From Mauremys mutica (taxonomy: Eukaryota > Chordata > Testudines > Geoemydidae), in the NCBI RefSeq assembly GCF_020497125.1, contig NC_059073.1:144593012-144657011 (forward strand): a DNA stretch of 64,000 nt. The letters run 5' to 3'. Positions 31,905 to 42,848 of the stretch are shown in pieces. The notes under the pieces are model-generated. The model ran no database searches. It was not told where the DNA came from and worked only from the letters and a program-made list of their open reading frames with translations. The position numbers and the translations under genes were made by a program. Numbering within the stretch: position 1 is the stretch's first letter; the number at the start of each line of letters is the position of its first letter.

Positions 31905-32015
31905 GGGGCAGTATGGCCTAACAGATTCAGGAGACCCAGGTTCCTGTTCCTAGCTCTCTCACTGGAATGCAAGTCACTTCCGTGCTGCGTGCCTCAGTTT
32001 CCCTGCAACATGCTG
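31905..32015 (+). repeat. SINE 5' fragment
   Basis: GGGGCAGTATGGCCTAACAGATTCAGGAGACCCAGGTTCCTGTTCC...CGTGCCTCAGTTTCCCTG corresponds to the tRNA-like head and first body segment. Confidence 0.6.
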
Positions 32016-32229
32016 CTGGGAACACCCAGAGCTGGGAGCCACTGTGTTTCTTTCCTCCCTGCATCAGCGAAAGTGAGCTTTGCTGGAGATTGGACTGTGT
32101 CAGCTCCCAGCCTGTCTGCCTCGCCAGCAAACTCCTCAAGGCTCTCCCAGCCCAAACCTTGCCTAGCAGATGACAATCAGTGATCTCCAGCCCCCCGGGC
32201 TCCTCAGAGAAGTTTCTCTGCAATGCACA

Positions 32230-32940
32230 GCCCCTACTGCTGTACATTGACAGAAGATATTAAGTTCGCTGCTCTTTTACGGCTTATACCTTAACCGCGG
32301 TAAGCACACCCTTCCCTTCAAACACAGCCCTGAGTTGGTTTAGAGCCAAAACAAAGTAAGTGTATTACCAAAAGGGCATAGGTTAAGTGATACCGGGTAG
32401 AAAGGGTAACAAACAAAAGTAAAGATACGTTTTCTAATGACTGAGAACTTAACAAGCTACAGCCTTTGCACAAGGTAGTTTCCTCACCAATTTTCCTAGC
32501 CCGGCAATGGCTGGCTTGCTTTCAGCCAGGATCCCTGCAGAGGCCAAGGAGTTGGTTTTCCTTGTCTCGTCAGGTGCAGGATAAAGCAAAGTCTTTCTGT
32601 GTGCCCTTATACGTCAAAGTCTGCCTTGGTTTCAAGGGCTAAATTGCTCCCCTGGGGATCAGTCTCCTCCATGGGGTGACTCCAATTGATTACAGCTTTC
32701 CAATGTGATGCTTCCTGATGCAACTGTACAGTGTAAAATGTTCTCTCCTGCAACCTCAGATACAAATGACTAGCCCATTGAATCTGGCCACACCTGGTTT
32801 GAGGTGTTGGCCTCTTCCCTTTGTCTTGAGAAAACCTGTTTATCAACTCCCTCGACACGCCTGGTTTAAACACCTTTTAATCCCAGACCTCAAAGCATAA
32901 CATCAGCGAGTATCCATAATTCCACACACAGCACTGTCAC
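32230..32940 (-). repeat. Unassigned repeat-like region
   Basis: AAGTGTATTACCAAAAGGGCATAGGTTAAGTGATACCGGGTA is reminiscent of a common reptile repeat, possibly an internal part of an LTR element in reverse. I could not define ends or coding capacity. Confidence 0.25.
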
Positions 32941-32964
32941 CTACATCTCACAATATTACTGACC

Positions 32965-33225
32965 AGTACATAAGAACGGCCGTACTGGATCAGACCAAAG
33001 GTCCATCTAGCCCAGTATCCTGTCTACTGACAGTGGCCAGTGCCAGGTGCTTCAGAGGGAATGAACAGAACAGGAAATCATTGAGTGATCCTTCTCTATT
33101 CCCAGCTTCTGGCAAACAGAGGCTAGGGACACCATCCCTGCCAATAGCCACTGATGGACCTGTCCTCCGTGAACTTATCTAGTTCTTTTTTGAACCCCGT
33201 TATAGTCTTGGCATGTACAACAGCA
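32965..33225 (-). mobile_element. CR1 LINE 3' fragment
   Basis: The plus strand reads ACATAAGAACGGCCGTACTGGATCAGACCAAAGGTCCATCTAGCCCAGTATCCTG, the reverse complement of the CR1 3' end. It runs back into the 3' UTR and the last RT codons (GAACTTATCTAGTTC...). Confidence 0.85.
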
Positions 33226-33256
33226 TGCGGTTCGTTTTCAAATGTTACCTTAAAAG

Positions 33257-33565
33257 CAGCGATACCCAGACTGAGGATCGCAAGCTGCAAGTGGCTCTTT
33301 AATGAGTCTCTTGTGGCTCTTTGCAGAACACATTAAAACTGTGCGATTTAATTATCAACCAAATCTAAATTATTAGCCAGTCAGGATGCTTTTACTGTGT
33401 AATTAACCAGTTGTAGTTGATAAAATAATAATACCTGGTCAGACCTTTTGTTGTGAGAATATATAAAAATAGTAAATGAAACAATGAATTCACATGACTG
33501 TGGCTCTTCCGGGTAATGCTGACTGCTAATTTGGCTCCTGAACCACTGAGGTCTGAGTATCACTG
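33257..33565. mobile_element. 309-bp nonautonomous hAT element
   Basis: The ends CAGCGATACCCAGACTGAGG and CCACTGAGGTCTGAGTATCACTG are imperfect inverted repeats. The flanks CTTAAAAG (33249-33256) and CTCAAAAG (33566-33573) are an 8-bp duplication with one change. Repeated GTGGCTCTT motifs lie near both ends. Confidence 0.8.
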
Positions 33566-33573
33566 CTCAAAAG

Positions 33574-34302
33574 GCATATTTTGTACAGGTGGTACAGTAG
33601 TGTGCAGCGTTTGAACATGGAGGCTATGGTCGCATTCCCCCCATCTGTAAAATGGGGCGAACAATACTGACACCCTCTGCAAAACACTCGGAGATCTACT
33701 GTTATTACAGAGCTCACAGATCCCCCTGTAGTTCCAGAGGTAGCAGATCCCCCTGTACTTCCAGAGGTAGCAGGCTGTAGCTTTTAGAGCAGCAGATCAG
33801 GGGTTCTAGCCCCAAAGTAAACAGGGCAAAGGGCTGGAAGGAAAAGAGCTGGCAGAAGAACCCAAGGACTGGCTAGTATACATAAGCCACAGCTTTGGAT
33901 CTTGGCAGCACCCATGAGCATCAGCCATGTGGTCAGGGTACGGGAGTGCAAGTAATTACATACATTATCGTTATTTCTCCAGCTAAGTCAATTTGTTAAC
34001 CAAGGTGGGACTCTGCAGCTCAGAAGGAGACAACAGTAACTTGTACACCTGCTACCTTCAACTGCATCTGCTCCTGCTTCACTGCTATGTGTATAGTGCT
34101 GCTGGAGCTGGCGGAGGCAGGGCTTGGTGAGAATGAACACTGGGGGTGAGGGAGGTTTAATAGAGGCTGCTGGACACAGGCAGACCCTGTGGTTCTCTCT
34201 GCCTCTCTAGCTCTCCAGCCTGTGCTGCCTAGGGTCACCAGGCCGGATCTCCCTAATTCATGAGAGGGATACTCCAGCAGTATGAGAATGGAAGCTGGTG
34301 TA
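33574..34302. other. No feature recognised
   Basis: It is short unique DNA between two hAT elements, with a small direct repeat (AGATCCCCCTGTA) at 33718-33756. Confidence 0.55.
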
Positions 34303-34310
34303 CTTTAAAG

Positions 34311-35056
34311 CAGTGCTTTCCAAACGTTTTTTCTGGTGACCCAGTTGAAGAAAATTGTTGATACCCACGACAGGGGATGAGGGGTTTGGGGTGTGGGAGG
34401 GGCTCAGGGCTGGGGCAGAGGCTTGGTGTGTGGGGGGTGAGGGCTGTGGGGTGGGGCCAGGAGTGAAGGGTTCAGGGTGTGGGAGCAGGCTCAGGGCTGG
34501 GGGTTGGGATGTGGGAGGGGGTCAGGGCTCTGGGATGGGGCCATGGATGAAGGCTTAAGGGTGCAGGAAGGGGCTCCAGGTTTGGGGGGGGCTCAGGGCT
34601 GGGGCATGGGGTTGGGGCGCAGGCCTACCGCGGGTGGCTCCCGGTCAGTGGCACAGCGGGGGTGCTAAGGCAGGCTTCTTGCCTGTCCTGGCACCGTAGA
34701 CCATGCTGGGCCCTGGAAGTGGCCAGCAGCAGGGCTGGCTCCTAGGCAGAGGTGCACAAGCAGCTCTGCGCAGCTCTCGCCCACAGGCACCGCCCCCCAG
34801 CTCCCATTGGCTGGGAACCAGCCAATGGGAGTGCAGAGCCAGTGCTCAGGGCAGAGGCAGCGCGTGGAGCCCCGTGGCCCCCTTGCCTAGGCGCCGGACC
34901 TGCTGCTGGCTGCTTCTGGGGCGCAGCGCGCTGTCAGAACAGGTAGGGACTAGCCTGCCTTAGCCGGGCAGAACCACCGACGGCACTTTTAACGGCCCGG
35001 TCAGTGGTGCTGACAAGAGACACCGTGACCTAGTGCCCGCAGTTTGAAACCCACTG
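34311..35056. mobile_element. 746-bp nonautonomous hAT element with G-rich interior
   Basis: The ends CAGTGCTTTCCAAACG and CAGTTTGAAACCCACTG are inverted repeats. The 8-bp duplication CTTTAAAG is perfect (34303-34310 and 35057-35064). The interior 34375-34610 is a degenerate GGGGCTCAGGGCTGGGG-type repeat, strongly G-rich on the plus strand, followed by a segment like CTCCCATTGGCTGGGAACCAG. The 50042 element has a similar interior. Confidence 0.88.
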
Positions 35057-35064
35057 CTTTAAAG

Positions 35065-36289
35065 TCTTAGTCAATGAGGTTTCCAGCGCTGGCTCTAGCA
35101 GTGGGGGAATGGGGGACATCAGCATGACCGGGAAGCAACTAGAGGATCAATTGATCTCAGAGGACTGCAGAGGCTTGGAAGATTTAGGGCCAGGGAAGAC
35201 AATCAGCATCTTTTCTTGGACTTCCGTGGTCTTTGGATCAGCCCTTTAGAGAGCCGGTTATCCAAGGTGGAATAGCTGGTACCATTAACTGAACCCTGTT
35301 CAGACTGCGATCTCACAGAGAACTTGCTGGGCTGGGAGAATTAGTGGAGCTCGTCTGGGGCTTCCAGAGAGATTGGAGGGCTTAGGAAGTTTGCTAATCA
35401 GGGAAGAAAGTGGGCCTGATCCAAACTCCATGGAAATCAGATTCCCATTAACTTCAATGGGCTTTGGATAAAACTCAGCATGAGCTTGCCAACCTCAGAG
35501 GACCTAGAGAACTCACTCTCCCGGCAGGAAACTTGCAGTCAGGTTAACAGCTTTCCTTGGGGCTTCAGTGAGCACAGAAGGCTCCTTAGTTAGGCAGGGG
35601 TTTGCCGCTGGGTTGTCTTTTCTTTCCCACCCATCCCCAGTCCTAATTTTTATTCCCATCATGTCTAACTGGCCCCGTGCCAAGGACAGGAGAAAGCAAA
35701 TCTCAGCTGGGCTGCAGGCGTCCAGACAGAGATCAATAAGTGACACGCAGAGGAGTCTGATTTTATTAGTCTAACAGCAGAGACACCTAATAAAGTACCA
35801 AGTCCAGCCTCCTACTTAATTGCTTTCTCTTGCAGCTTTTCTTTCTCTCTTTCTTTTCCTGCCCAAAATAACCCAAATCTTTCCTGGCAATGGAGGCAAA
35901 ACTCAAACACGATGAAAGTTTCAACCGACCACAAATGCTGGGAGTTTCTTTGCATTTCTTTGGTGCCGTTTGGTACAATCACTGCTTTAAATTTACAAGC
36001 CAATACATAAATAAATGACTGCTGATAAAAGCTCAATTTTTGTTTGGTCAGAAGCCAGCTCCCAATCAAACATGGGGTCTTCTGTTTGTGGCCTTCTGTT
36101 GTTTTCAATACACCCCAAATTCTTTCTTTAGCTTTTCTATGCGAGCGCAACATTGGTGAAAACGCCCAGACTATTTAAAGGCTCGGGGGTAGGCGGAGCC
36201 TATCAGACCTGAAAGCCCACCCTCTCAGGTGAGGAAGGACTCCAATTTAACTGCGGACAGGGGACATAAAATAAAAAACCAAGGATGGG
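35065..36289. other. Unique intronic DNA, possible conserved non-coding element at 35770-36160
   Basis: 35770-36160 is repeat-free and AT-balanced with long pyrimidine tracts. A small MITE is at 35405. Confidence 0.4.
35405..35480. mobile_element. Short palindromic MITE
   Basis: GGGCCTGATCCAAACTCCATGG and CAATGGGCTTTGGATAAAACTCAGC form a hairpin-like repeat around CCCATTAACTTCAATGGG. Related palindromes occur at about 3405-3475, 9270-9357, 16580-16695, 19588-19700 and 47650-47720. Confidence 0.5.
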
Positions 36290-36689
36290 GGTTGAAGATG
36301 TATTAGCAGGAGTGTTGTAAGCAAGACAAGAAGAAATTCTTCTGCTCTACTCTACGCTGATTAGGCCACAACTGGAGTAGCGTGTCCAGTTCTGGGCACC
36401 ATATTCAGGAAAGATGTGGACAAATTGGAGAGAGTCCAGAGAAGAGCAACAAAAATGATTAAAGGTCTAGAAAACATGACCTATGAGAGAAGATTGAAAA
36501 ATTGGGTTTGTTTAGTCTGCAAAAGAGAAGACCGAGAGGGGACATGATAACAGTTTTCAAGTATATAAAAGGTTGTTACAAGGAGGAGGGAGAAGAACTG
36601 TTCTTCTTAACCTCTGAGGATAGGACAAGAAGCAATGGGCTTAAATTGCAGCAAGGAAGGTTTAGGTTTTGACATTAGGAAAAACTTGA

Positions 36690-36915
36690 TAGATTCTAGG
36701 GCTGGAAGGGACCTTGAGAGGTCATCGAGTCCAGTCCCCTGCCCTCATGGCAGGACCAAATACTGTCTAGACCATCCCTGATAGACATTTATCTAACCTA
36801 CTCTGAAATATCTCCAGAGATGGAGATTCCATAGTCTCCCTAGGCAATTTATTCCAGTGTTTAACCACCCTGACAGTTAGGAACTTTTTCCTAATGTCCA
36901 AGCTAAACCTCCCTT
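36690..36915 (-). mobile_element. CR1 3' fragment inside a plus-strand CR1
   Basis: The plus strand reads AGATTCTAGGGCTGGAAGGGACCTTGAGAGGTC and on through AACCACCCTGACAGTTAGGAACTTTTTCCTAATGTCC, the reverse complement of the flanking CR1. It contains an unfilled copy of the CTGTCTAGACCATCC site that is occupied by hAT elements in two other CR1 copies of this window. Confidence 0.8.
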
Positions 36916-37035
36916 AACCACCCTGAAAAGGGTGGTTAAGCACTGGAATAAATTGCCTAGCGAGGTTGTGGAATCTCCATCATTGGGGATTTTTAAGAGC
37001 AGGTTAGACAAACACCTGTCAGGGATGGTCTAGAT

Positions 37036-37443
37036 CAGGGGTCCCCAACCCCCGGTCCGCGGCCCGGTACCGGTCCGCGGCCTCTTAGAAACCGGGCCGC
37101 GAACCGACCCAGTGGAGCTTCCGCAGGCATGCCTGCGGGAGGTCCAGCTGAGCCGCGGGACGAGCGCTCCCTCCGCAGTCGTGCCTGCGGGAGGTCCGCT
37201 GCTCCTGGGGCTCAGCTGGAGCTTCCGCAGGCACGCCTGCGGAAGCTCCACTGGAGCCGGTGGACCTCCCGCAGGCGTGCCTGCGGAAGCTCCAGCTGAG
37301 CCCCGGGAGCAGCGGACCTCCCGCAGGCACGACTGCGGAGGGAGCGCTCGTCCCGCGGCTCAGCTGGACCTCCCGCAGGCACGCCTGCGGAGGGTCCGGC
37401 AAACGAAACCGGTCCCTGGACCTAAAAAGGTTGGGGACCCCTG
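37036..37443. mobile_element. 408-bp hAT element with long internal palindrome
   Basis: The ends CAGGGGTCCCCAACC and GGTTGGGGACCCCTG are perfect inverted repeats of the Charlie-like hAT type. The 8-bp duplication GTCTAGAT is perfect (37028-37035 and 37444-37451). The interior is a very GC-rich palindrome: about 37105-37250 pairs with about 37260-37395. It sits in a CR1 copy. Confidence 0.92.
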
Positions 37444-38099
37444 GTCTAGATAATACTTAGACCTGCCATGAGTGCAGGGGACTGGACTAGATGACCTCTC
37501 GAGGTCCCTTCCAGCCCTAGAATCTATCAAGTGATGATGATCCAGGGTCAAAGCAAGGGATCCAGAGAAGGAGACCATGCAGAGAACCTCCAACATCACC
37601 CAAAGGAACTCTGCCTGGATTTGTGAATGGACAAGGGACCGGAAAAAGGCCCCACAACTGCAGAGAACCCTTCTCTCCCAAGTCAGCCTTCTTCCTCCTG
37701 GACTGACAGGCTGGAGAATGAGCATCCCGGTTTGTCTGCAGAAGAGGTACAACATAGGTTGCTTCCCCAAATGTGCCCCTGATCCCGAGGGATCCCCCTT
37801 GTAGGGCGAAGAAAGAGTTCAGCTAGCACTGTGGCAAAGGCTCATCTAGGGCCCAGTCTGAAGGCCACGGGAGTCTTTCAATCGATTTCAAAGAGATTTA
37901 ATGGAAATCTTTACAGGGACACGGTCCAGTGATTTATACCCTAAAATGTAGCTTTCTCTGCCAAAGAAAAAGGGTCACAAAAATGTACAACCCCAAAACT
38001 TTCAAAAAGATCCTCTAATTCTCGGGGCCTCAGTTTCTGGATGCTCCATTGGAGACACCTGAAAGGGGCCTGATTTCAGAGCGACTGCGTACCCACACC

Positions 38100-38355
38100 T
38101 CTAAGTGACATCTGTCTGTACTGCAGCCAGGTGTGAGGCCCCTCTCCCGGATAGACTGATTCGCGCTAGGTATGCTTGTGCGCTAAAAGCAGCAGTGTGG
38201 ATACTGCGGCTCGGGCGGCAGCTCTACCACGCAATCCTCTCGATCTGAGTGAGGTGGCAAAAGCCTGAGTCTCTGCAGGGGCCCCAACGGCTAGTGCAAG
38301 TCTGTCTGCCCAGGCCTGGAGGCTTGATCCCAGCTGCAATGTAGACATACCCAAC
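38100..38355. mobile_element. Harbinger-type MITE
   Basis: CTGTCTGTACTGCAGC near the left and GCTGCAATGTAGACATACCC at the right are inverted repeats. The interior has GCGGCTCGGGCGGCAGCTC. The left border is approximate. Confidence 0.55.
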
Positions 38356-39019
38356 AGGAGCTGCAGAAGCTTGGCCCTTCTGAAAATCAGCCCCTAAGGC
38401 CTGGTGGAAATTGGCGTAGTTCCCTTGACTCCAGCGGCGTTGTACCGATTTACAGCAGCTGAGAAGCTAACGTATATGTCCCTAAAATCTGACACTCCAA
38501 ACAGGAGGCATCAAATATTAGAGGCTATTTTTGAAAACTCGACCCCTCTCCAAATAGAATTGTTTTGTGATTTCTTTATTCTCAGTTTCCACAAAAGCAG
38601 GCGTTTTCGCTGGGATGAAATGTAAACATTCCTGGAAGCGTCAGAAACCTGAACACCACAGCTTGACTTCAGTGAAGGAGATCCATAAAGTAAAACTGCC
38701 CATCAACAGGGGCATGGAGATGGCTCAACTTCCGCCACCCCCGCGGATGGAAAAACAAATGGGAGAAAAATTAAAGTTGAAATGTAAGTGCACTGAGGCA
38801 GAGACTGGCAGTTGTTATAAGTCTGTACAGTACCAGGCACAGCAGGGCCTGACAGGGCATTACCACAATATACATGTTGGAATAGACTAATAAAAAAAAT
38901 GATGAGTTGAAAAATTCTTTCAGTTTTCATAATCTCAGGTATCATAATTAACATAGGTAGAGATTTCCTTTTAAAGATATAATTTGATTTTAGTAGTACA
39001 TCATTAGGAATATATGCAC

Positions 39020-39240
39020 GTAAAATCATAGGTTAGAAGGGACCGCAAGGGTCATCTAGTCTAACCCACTGCCAAGATGCAGCACTTGTATCTGTCAGTG
39101 GTTTTCAACCTATTTACCATTGCAGGCCACATCCAATACTACCTGTATGGCCCTGAGATGTCACATGGGCCGCAGCTATGTGCTGATTGGGCCACAAGCA
39201 GCCCACACACTGAGAACCACTGAACCATCCGAGACAGATG
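39020..39240 (-). mobile_element. CR1 3' fragment carrying a hAT MITE
   Basis: AAAATCATAGGTTAGAAGGGACCGCAAGGGTCATCTAGTC is the reverse complement of a CR1 3' end. Sequence after the MITE (AACCATCCGAGACAGATGGC, 39223 onward) continues the same CR1. Confidence 0.65.
39096..39222. mobile_element. 127-bp hAT MITE
   Basis: The ends CAGTGGTTTTCAACC and ACACTGAGAACCACTG are inverted repeats. No clear 8-bp duplication is visible (GTATCTGT against AACCATCC), so the flanks are diverged or rearranged. It is inserted in CR1. Confidence 0.7.
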
Positions 39241-39639
39241 GCACATCTCTCTCTCTCATACCTATTCTGCTACTGATGTGGAATCTTTAACAGTGTGCTC
39301 ACGCAGGCACCTCTCCCCCCTCCCCTCCCGCAGTTAAATGTCTTTGCAGTTCACCTTAAAATAATTGCAATGGATTCCAGCATATCCCACAAATCCAGAT
39401 AGGGAAAACAATCCCTGTTCATCACTTCCCAGCTTTATTTTGTCCAGGATACTTACAAAGATGCTAGAATCCTTGTATATTTCCTCCTGTGTTGCAAACC
39501 TGTTCACTTATTTTTTGCATCAGAGTGAAATTCACCCCTTGCGCAGAGGATCAACACAAGAGCCTACATACCACTCCAGTCACGAGTCCTCAAAGGAGTG
39601 GTGCAAAGGGCCTCATGTGGGCATTCTGTACAGGGGTGT

Positions 39640-39640
<1 letters not shown>

Positions 39641-39679
<39 letters not shown>
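39641..39679 (+). repeat. (CA)19 microsatellite
   Basis: It is a pure CA run about 95 bp beyond the donor of the large TET3 exon, inside the intron. Confidence 0.99.
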
Positions 39680-39683
<4 letters not shown>

Positions 39684-39772
39684 CTGCAGTCTTTATTTAG
39701 CCCAAACACCCCCCAGAGCCTAGGAGATCCAGATCAGTCCCTTGTAAGCCATGGGGAAGTGGCTTCACTTAC

Positions 39773-42431
39773 CCACGCAGTCGCAAGTGGGGAATTCCGC
39801 CTGAGCCCGCTTGGCTGGGGTGTCCAATAAACTTTTTGTTGGCGTATTCAGGTATTTCAAAGGAGATTCCAAAAATTCACCGAGGGTTGGCGTGAACGGC
39901 ACATCGTTCTTGGTCGGGGTCCCGTCCAGGTAAGCGGCATCCGCGTTTTGGTTTTCCTCGGAGTAAAAGCAAGTGGTTGACACCACGGTGATAGCACCAG
40001 AAGATTCTATTTTAATCTGCTTGGGGGACCTAGCTGCAAAGGGGTTCTCAAAATGCTGCCCCATCCCGGGCGACAGCGAAAAGCCTTTGGATCCCACTTC
40101 CGGAGCTTCGGCCAGGGGTGGCACTCCATCTTCAGCAGCCGGCACTTGGAGGGTTGTGTCTGAGCCCCCTGGCAGTTCTGGAGAGTGGCTCAGAGAAGAC
40201 GACTGGTGGGAGAGAGGCTGGGGGGGCAGCCCGTCGGTGAGCGGAGCCGGGAGGTCAGAATTCTGCAGGCTGAAATTTTCCCCGAACTCCGCCTCGAACT
40301 GCCGGATCAGCTCCTCCAGCTTGTCGTCCACCATGAGCGAGTTCTGGGCCGGCAGCGGGTCCGATGAGTTTAAGGGCTTGTGGGGAGCTTGGTCCTGCCC
40401 GTCGCCGGAGGAAACAGCAGAGCAGCAGGGCGCGTAGCTGGAGACGGGAGTGCCGGGTGGGGCAGGGCAGCACACAAAGTTCTGGTGAAGGTGATGCTGG
40501 CGGTTTTCCTCTGGGCTCCCTTGGCTGAGAGCGCCCGTTTCCTGAGTGTTGGGAGCCTGGCTTCTGTCATCCAGCTGCTTTTGCAGCGGAGACTGTGCAG
40601 CGGAGCTGGGTGTGACTAGTGCAAGAGGTGGGGGCTTGACAGGGGTGTTGGGGAGAGGCTGCTCAGTCTGCATCTCTTCCGTCGGGAGCTCAGGGGTGGT
40701 GGCTGAGTGAAATCCTTCCAAGCTAATTTGCCTCAGGGGCAGGAACAGTGGTTGCGAATCCTTCTGCTTGGACTTCTTGATCTGGACTTGCTTCCGGAGT
40801 GGCTTGACCTGGGGGGGTTTGTCGGGCTGAATTTTCTTCTTCTTCTCTTTGACCTGCTTTTCAGATGGCTTCGGAAGCAGGGCCTGAGAGCCGGGAGCCC
40901 ACCAGTTGGGCAGCTGGTCCTGTGGGGCCGGCTGGGTCAGGTTCTGGTCCAAGAAGAGATTGCGCTTATGATGGAGGTGCTGCTGCAGCACCATCTGGGT
41001 CTTCTTATGGAAGTCCGTTTCTTGCAGCAGATGTGACAAGTGCTGGCTGGGGGCCAGCTTGGGATGGCCACCCCCAGCTTCCTTCTTCAGAGGCAGGACC
41101 AGCGGCTCTTGCTTCGGCTTGACAGCTTTGACCTTGTTGGGCATTGCTTCAGGCCTCTTAAACACCGACTTGATGTAATCGTTAGCGCTGCCCAGCAGCT
41201 GCTCCAGCTCAGCCATCGGGTCGCTCACCGAGGTGGGTGGGTCGGAGTTGAGCATCCACAAGTTGTTTTTCGGCTTGGGTTCTTCGTCCCACGGCTCGGG
41301 AAATTCCAGTTTCTGGGGGGTGGAGGTGAAATTGGGAAAGAGGCCTGCAGGCTCCCGGGGGGCACTGGGTTCGAGGATATACTGGGGGTCCGCCGGCTGC
41401 CAAGAGGACTGTGTCAGGGCCCGAGATGTCTGGATCACGTTGTGTCCACCATAGGGTTGTGCGTTCTGGCTCTGGTAATGCTCATTGCTGGATGTGGGTA
41501 GCACCGGGGGTTCGTCTGGGCTGAAGGGGGACGAACAGACCAGCTGCTCCTTGGAGGCGAATGACCCGGATGGCAAGGGGCTGCCAGGAGTGGTTGGAGT
41601 CACCCTGGCCGGCGGCGGGAGAGCGGACGACAGCTGGGTCAGGGCTTCTATGGCGATGGCTGTCTGGAGGCTAATGTTCTTCTCCTTGGCGATGTTCAGT
41701 GCACTTTGGGAAAAGGGGAGGCCATCGGAAGGGTATGGCTTAAGCGTCTCCACCACGGCAGGCACCTGATTGGGAGTAGCACCTTTGTCTAAGGGCTGGT
41801 GGTGGGCGTCGCTGAGATGCTGGGATGAGCGGGTCTGGCCCTCCCCAAGGGCCGACTTGATCTTCTGCTCCAGCCACTCCAGGTAGTCGGGACACTCGGG
41901 GCCGTCACAGTTGCAGTTGGGGGGCTTCATGCCATGCTTGGCCAGGGTCAGGGCAGCCTTCAGGGCGTTCAGGTCCTCACCTCCGGGGACGCTGTCGGGC
42001 TGGGGGAGCCCTGGGTTGCCCGCCCCTCCCCGGCTCATCTCCAAGTTGAATTTCTCATACAGCTGCGTGCTCAGCAGTGACGGGGACCCAGCGGCTGGCA
42101 TTCCGTAGGAAGACATGGCCTCGGCCACGGCGGAGAAGGCCACCAGGTTCCGAGCGTCCTCCAGGTTTGCATCGTTGGCGGCGTCCCCCCGGCCCGGGGC
42201 CGAAGTGCTCTCCCACTTGGCTTTCTCGCTGGAGTGCCGGGCGACAGGCTGGCTGGCGAGCCAGCCGTCCGTTTCCATTAGCAGGGCACTTCCCCCAGCC
42301 TGCTGGCTCCCCCCATTCACCAGGCTGGGCCTACTTCCTTCGTTCAACCTTCTTTCTTCAACATAGTTAATTGGCCCTTCTTCCATTTGGCCTGTTTTGG
42401 GTCCATCAACTGGGTTGCCCTCTGAACCTGT
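39773..42431 (-). CDS. TET3: TET3 large coding exon (methylcytosine dioxygenase, N-terminal regulatory half)
   Basis: TET3 is a nuclear Fe(II)/2-oxoglutarate dioxygenase that oxidises 5-methylcytosine in DNA. This exon encodes 886 codons plus one base of the long, mostly disordered region before the catalytic domain. TET3-specific landmarks are visible: the NCNCDGPECPDYLEWLEQKI motif near the start, a KNISLQTAIAIEALTQLSSA stretch, a PMAELEQLLGSANDYIKSVF stretch, DDKLEELIRQFEAEFGE, SPKQIKIESSGAITVVSTTC, and KSLLDTPAKRAQAEFPTCDC at the end. The acceptor is a pyrimidine-rich tract plus CAG just beyond 42431 (phase 0). The donor is GG|GTAAGT at 39773/39772 (phase 1). The frame is open throughout with no disabling change, so the gene looks functional. 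Reading upstream of 42431 is intron, so the ORF's apparent Met at 42476 is not the start. The CXXC exon is not seen in the window. Confidence 0.97.
42384..42386 (-). other. TET3: Conserved internal Met of TET3 (likely start of the short isoform)
   Basis: The 16th codon of the large exon is ATG, in the context GQ-M-EEGP. Mammalian TET3 short isoforms that lack the CXXC domain begin at the equivalent Met (MDSGP in human, from memory). Its conservation here fits use of the same start in transcripts that begin with a non-coding upstream exon. The role is inferred from homology; no transcript evidence is available. Confidence 0.6.
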
Positions 42432-42609
42432 CTGAGAGGATAGAGAAAAGCAGAGGGTAAATAGCCACCCTGGCACCCCCAGATCATCCCTCTTTTAGGG
42501 TGAAATCTGCCCCCCCACCGCCCCGAGAGGGCCAGCAGGAGGCCAATGCACCACCTGAGTGGTACCAATGATGGGCATGCCAGAGTAGAGCAGGCGCCAG
42601 CTTTTTAAC

Positions 42610-42848
42610 CATAGTGTCATCTGAGGCCTTAGCTGCCTGTAAACTTGCACTGGTTTAACAAAACCAGTGCAAACCCCCGTGTGGATGCTCTTATTCCGGT
42701 TTATTTCACCTTACCTGACAGTGATTTCCAATCGACTTAATCTAGACTGGTTTGAATTGAAAACAGAGCATCCACATGGCATTTGGCACTGGCTTAACCA
42801 CATTGGTTTAGGCTAAACAGGTGCAACTCTGTGTGGACAAGCCCTGAA
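42610..42848. mobile_element. MITE with GTGTGGACAAGCCC end
   Basis: AACTTGCACTGGTTTAACAAAACCAGTGCAAAC at the left mirrors TTTAGGCTAAACAGGTGCAAC near the right end. The right terminus is CTGTGTGGACAAGCCCTG. The internal TGTGGATGCTCTTATTCCGG and AGAGCATCCACATGG are also inverted. It is about 180 bp upstream (TET3 sense) of the large TET3 exon. Confidence 0.65.

Larger units (their letters stand above)
36290..37535 (+). mobile_element. CR1 LINE 3' region interrupted by an inverted CR1 and a hAT element
   Basis: Plus-strand CR1 sequence runs 36290 to about 36690 (CAACTGGAGTAGCGTGTCCAGTTCTGGGCACCA...), resumes about 36916-37035, and ends 37444-37535 at ...GGTCCCTTCCAGCCCTAGAATCTATC. Two insertions split it: a minus-strand CR1 piece (about 36690-36915) and a 408-bp hAT element (37036-37443). 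The two CR1 strands can pair as a hairpin over about 110 bases at the 36916 join. Confidence 0.85.
6595..39772 (-). other. TET3: TET3 intron between the large exon and the 91-bp exon
   Basis: The interval is bounded by GTAAGT at 39772 and CTAG at 6595 on the minus strand. It holds the Harbinger element, the DIRS element, five CR1 regions, several hAT copies and many SINEs or MITEs. The DIRS coding strand is the same as the TET3 transcript strand. No other host exon was recognised in it. Confidence 0.9.

Noticed and set aside
37085..37460. Overlapping 105-136 codon open frames on both strands
   Set aside because: They lie in the palindromic interior of a hAT element; both strands give similar peptides because of the inverted repeat.
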